Origin: Megaleporinus macrocephalus
Taxonomy: Eukaryota > Chordata > Actinopteri > Characiformes > Anostomidae
Assembly: GCA_021613375.1 (NCBI GenBank)
Contig: CM038716.1
Coordinates: 4,053,684 to 4,117,683, forward strand
DNA: 64,000 nucleotides
Direction of reading: 5' to 3'
In this document: piece after piece, positions 1 to 64,000 of the stretch
Layout: every line of letters begins with the position of its first letter
Position numbering within the stretch: position 1 is the stretch's first letter
Position numbers and translations under genes: made by a program
Notes under the pieces: generated by a model
Database searches by the model: none
The model's input: only the letters and a program-made list of their open reading frames with translations
Told to the model about the DNA's origin: nothing

Positions 1-451
1 ATTTCTGGCCTGTGTGTCTCTGTTTTCTAGCCCATGTGTCTCTGTTTTCTAGCCCGTGTGTCTCTGTTTTCTGGCCCATGTGTCTCTGTTTTGTAGCCTG
101 TGTCTTTGTTTTCTAGCCCATGTGTCTCTGTTTTCTGGCCCGTGTGTCTCTGTTTTCTAGCCCGTGTGTCTCTGTTTTCTGGCCCGTGTGTCTCTGTTTT
201 CCAGCCCATGTGTCTCTGTTTTCTAGCCCGTGTGTCTCTGTTTTCTGGCCCATGTGTCTCTGTTTTGTAGCCTGTGTCTTTGTTTTCTAGCCCGTGTGTC
301 TCTGTTTTCTAGCCCGTGTGTCTCTGTTTTCTGGCCCGTGTGTCTCTGTTTTCTGGCCCGTGTGTCTCTGTTTTCTGGCCCGTGTGTCTCTGTTTTCTGG
401 CCCGTGTGTCTCTGTTTTCTAGCCCGTGTGTCTCTGTTTTCTGGCCCGTGT
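1..451. repeat. 22-bp minisatellite, left array (cut by window edge)
   Basis: About 20 tandem copies of a 22-bp unit with core CCCGTGTGTCTCTG plus a T-run, with CTGG/CTAG and CGTG/CATG variants. It enters from beyond the left edge. The same unit forms the array at 2076-2596. Open frames on either strand come only from the repeat. Confidence 0.95.
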
Positions 452-850
452 ACAGTTTGTCTTTTGTTCTAGTCTGTTTGTTTATTTCCTGTTTTGTTTG
501 TATTTCCTACAGTGAATTTATTTATTTAATGTTTTGTTTTTTTAATTTAGTTTTATTATTAAATGTGTTTTGCTTGCGTTTGCATCCGCCCTCCCCTCTG
601 TCCTGCCTTCGTCTCCAAGTCTTCTCCACGCACCTCGCTCTCACACCCAAAAAAAACTGTTCAAAACATACTTTTTACATTCCAATAGCTTCTACGATTA
701 GACTTTTACTTTTTACTATTTCTTTCTTTTATTTCTTTTCTAATGAATTTACTGCTTTATTCCTTTTTACCATTTTATTTTCCTCTCCTCTTTATCTACT
801 GTATAATTTTTTTTCTAATGTTTTCTTTTACCTGTTGGTCTCTATTTGTA

Positions 851-893
<43 letters not shown>

Positions 894-900
894 TGGAAAA
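452..900. repeat. unique tail of the left minisatellite, duplicated at 2597-2990; ends in (TTA)n
   Basis: This T-rich block (CAGTTTGTCTTTTGTTCTAG and onward, including the CCGCCCTCCCCTCTGTCCTG stretch) recurs with small differences at 2597-2990. A (TTA)n microsatellite fills 851-892. Confidence 0.85.
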
Positions 901-988
901 AGTGTTGTCTTGTTGAAGCTGTGGATGTATTGCAAGAGTGGCTATAGTTATTTCTCTTCTTAAATAAAAGTTTGTTGTGTTGTTTTAG

Positions 989-61256
<60,268 letters not shown>

Positions 61257-62690
61257 AGCTTCAAAGTTGGCCGCCACAGAGGCGTCCATCATCTACCCAA
61301 GTGTGAAGAGATGCAAGTTCCTCAGAGACTCACCTGAATCACCTCCCCTTTGTCCTGAGGTTTGAACTAAGGTTGCTTCCCACAGTCAGTCATGTTTGTG
61401 GATCCTGCAGTCTGCATAAAGGACCTTGGTGGACGGGCTTCCGACCCCACCCCACCCCGGAGAACTATGAGGACATGTAACGGGGGCCAACTTCAACGAT
61501 ATGGACTACTTTTGAGTACGTTATCAAGGATATCCTCTGCCTGTTGTCTGCAGGGGCGTTCTAATGGATCTAGAACCAGATTTTTTTATCCAAATGACCG
61601 CCTTGTTAAGAGCACTTGATTTTGGAAAGGACTTAAACCAGAGCGATCATCAACAGTATTCAGTATTTTAGTGTGACAAGTTCTGGTTTCTTCACTTTTG
61701 CTTTTTTTGGGTGGCGCTTGCTTTGAGAGTGGAAGCAAACCTTTTATATTGATTTTGTAAATGCCTTAACGAGCCTTGTTTATCGAGAGAACAGGATAAG
61801 AGTTTGTGTCCGTCTGTGTCTGGTGTGTGTTCGGTGCGTTGCAGTACTGGGACTCATAAGTACCGGGACAGTATATTTATAAGACCTTGTTAAGGTGGAT
61901 GCACTGAGTGCGAAGTCTAAGACCACCCTTCATTTATTTAAAGGTGCCATAGAATGCATTTATTCAACATTTTACATTCAGTTCCTTTTTCTGCTGAGCT
62001 TGTGAATAATCCCATGAGCTCTGCTGTGATTGGCTGGTTTACAGCGAGCCACGGCAATGATCACATAGAAGAAATGTGTTGAAATACACAGACACTGTTA
62101 TATATATATATATAAGGCTTCTTGTATCTACTCTGGTGTAAATACGCTGGGTCATCAAACTATTTATTTAGCTGTGCTAACGTTATATACATGGAGCTTG
62201 CTAACTTTACCTAAACTGGCTAGACATCAGTCGAGATGGAAAGTCTAAAGTAGATTAAAGTTCTTAAAGTAGATTAAAGTTCTCATTGTGAAACTTTCAG
62301 TTTAAGATAATCTGCTTCAACCAGCCAACAGTGATAAACTCACACAGCATGGCTACTACTTACAGGTTACTGTTGGGATTGTGATTTTAATAAAGGTAGA
62401 GCCGCTCATCTCTTCAGTCGATTTAGTGTTAAACGCTGAGCAAAGCTGCTCAATCTGGTTCAAGTGTTTGAGAAACTGCCCAGAGTGTGAAATGAGCAAG
62501 CTAACAACGTTGGATTAAAGTTCTCCAGGATCTTGTTAATGATGTGGGAGCTGAAGTTTGCCAGCTTATTTTGGCTCCACTTTAATTGCGCCACAGTTAC
62601 ATTAGGAGGCTGAGCATTGTGACATATGCGTTGCCTTTGCTCCATTGTTGTTGTATGTACATTTTGGGGGCGTAAATGCAACCCCTAGTA
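61257..62690 (+). other. 3' UTR and downstream region of col4a3
   Basis: Follows the stop codon. The UTR end is not certain. 61935-62060 contains a common fish repeat (AAGGTGCCATAGAATGCATT, GTGATTGGCTGG), so the true UTR may end earlier. A (TA)n of about eight units lies at 62100. No further gene seen. Confidence 0.5.
62389..62394 (+). promoter_or_regulatory. candidate polyadenylation signal AATAAA
   Basis: The only AATAAA I find between the stop codon and the Tc1-like element, about 1.13 kb after the stop. ATTAAA variants occur at 62254 and 62273. Which one is used cannot be told from sequence. Confidence 0.3.
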
Positions 62691-63912
62691 ACAAAACCAG
62701 TGTAAAATGTAAATGAAAACAGAATGCAGTGGTATGCATATCTAATGGACCCAAATTTATTCACAGTTGAACATAGAACATGTGTCAGATGTTGAAAGTG
62801 AAACATTTTATCATCTCATAAAACCTTAGTAACTCATATAGAATTGATGGCAACAGGGTATCTCAAACAAGCTGGGACAGGACCACGTCCACCTGTCCCA
62901 ACATAGCATCAGCTCTTCTTTTAACAATAATCTGCAAACGTCTGGGAGGTGAGGACACTGATTGCTGGAGTTTTGAGAGAGGAATGTTGACCCATTCCTG
63001 ACTGATGTAGGATTCTAGCTGCTCAACAGTTCTGGCTGGTCTTTGCTAGATTTTTTGTTTTTCCATCATGCACCAAATGTTTCCTTCTGGTGAAAGTCTG
63101 GACTGCATGCTGGCCAGTTCAGCACCCGAAGCTGTGCTGTTGCGATGGATGCAGTATGTGGTTTAGCATTGTCTTGATGAAATATACAAGCCCTTCCCTA
63201 AGAGAGACGTTGTCTGGATAGGAGCAGATGTTGTTCCAAAACCTCTCTATACTGTTCAGCACTGATAGAGCCTTTCCAGATGTGTAAGCTGCCCACGCCA
63301 TAGACACTAATACAAGCCCCGACCATCAGAGACAAGCTGGATGGTCTCTTTCCTCTTGGGACCCGGCGTCCATGGTTTTGAAAAATAATTACAAATTTTG
63401 ATTTCATCTGACCACAGAACAGTTTTTAATTTTGCCCCAGTCCATTTTAAACGAGCTGCGGCTCGACGAATACAGCGTCGTTTCTGGATGGTGGCCGCTT
63501 CTTTGCATGATGTGGCTTTAGCTTGCATTTGTAGATTACACCGTGAACTGTGTTCACAAACAATGATTTCTAACCAGTTTTCAATACAGTGCCAGCTGAG
63601 AGCCTGAAGATTACAAGTATCCTTTGCTTCTGAGAGACTCTGCCTCTCTAGAATGTTCTTTTTACCCAGTCATGTGACTTAATAGCAAATTGCTCCTCCA
63701 GCTGTTTGTCTATTAGTGCCACTCACTTCTCCAGCCTTTTGTTGCACGGTGACAACTTTTTTTGAGTTCTAAACAAGTTAATCATTTTCATGAACTGTCT
63801 CACTTTCAACATCTGATATGTGCTCTACGTTCTGCTGTGAATACAATATGGGTATATAAGATTAGCATATCATTTCATTTTGTTTTTTAGCTATATTCAT
63901 CTACATTTTACT
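62690..63912 (-). mobile_element. Tc1-like element with long inverted ends, minus strand
   Basis: About 170-bp termini are inverted: AAAATGTAAATGAAAACAGA and CAGATGTTGAAAGTGAAAC at left, GTCTCACTTTCAACATCTGA and CATCTACATTTTAC at right. Minus frames at 63528-63307 (LKTVLWSDEIKI) and 63407-63198 (GVGSLHIWKGSISAEQY) are successive pieces of a Tc1-type DDE transposase in different frames. Relative of the 13321-13530 MITE. Inactive. Confidence 0.87.
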
Positions 63913-64000
63913 TATGAGTTGAGTCTGTTGTGTAAGTCTAGGATAGCCCTGTTTTGTAAATGCAGGACTTAAGGTTAATGGTATGTCAGTTTTATGCACC

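Overview
The window is vertebrate genomic DNA, most likely from a teleost fish. It holds a multi-exon type IV collagen gene with GT-AG introns. The introns are packed with Tc1/mariner relics, MITEs, non-LTR retrotransposon 3' ends, (TA)n/(GT)n microsatellites and large minisatellites. I see no bacterial, viral, tRNA or rRNA features. The species cannot be fixed from the sequence; the teleost call rests on repeat types and gene structure.

Nearly the whole window is one plus-strand gene. I trace 44 coding exons from 989 to a stop codon at 61254-61256. Every splice phase is compatible, and together they give 4608 coding nt (1535 residues plus stop). Residues 1 to about 1304 are collagenous Gly-X-Y sequence with interruptions; about 1305-1535 form the NC1 domain with its 12 canonical cysteines. 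NC1 signatures ([23 protein letters not shown]) place it closest to the alpha-3(IV) chain, so I call it col4a3. The signal peptide, 7S region and first few exons lie left of the window. Human alpha-3 is 1670 residues, so roughly 130 residues are missing.

Layout: 1-5400, two 22-bp minisatellites, a duplicated exon stub and a Tc1 relic; 5400-8330, exons 3-8; 8430-11085, a 20-bp minisatellite; 11267-20470, exons 9-19 with a Tc1 copy and a retroelement end; 22240-26330, exons 20-22 among MITEs and Tc1/LINE fragments; 26640-30085, a 49-bp minisatellite; 30598-39694, exons 23-32 with a second 20-bp minisatellite and two Tc1 copies; 40441-42810, a 24-bp minisatellite; 43057-54757, exons 33-40; 56265-61256, the NC1 exons; 61257-64000, the 3' UTR region and a further Tc1-like element.

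The most unusual biology is in the protein. The collagenous part has about 41 cysteines, many in Gly-X-Cys or Gly-Cys-Y triplets. The NC1 residue aligned with Met93, the sulfilimine cross-link donor, is Ser, while the partner Lys211 is kept. The chain ends with an extra Cys-Cys. Together these suggest a network chain that relies more on disulfide than on sulfilimine cross-linking. In DNA structure, four of the five intronic minisatellites whose start is visible begin 54-113 bp after a 5' splice site.
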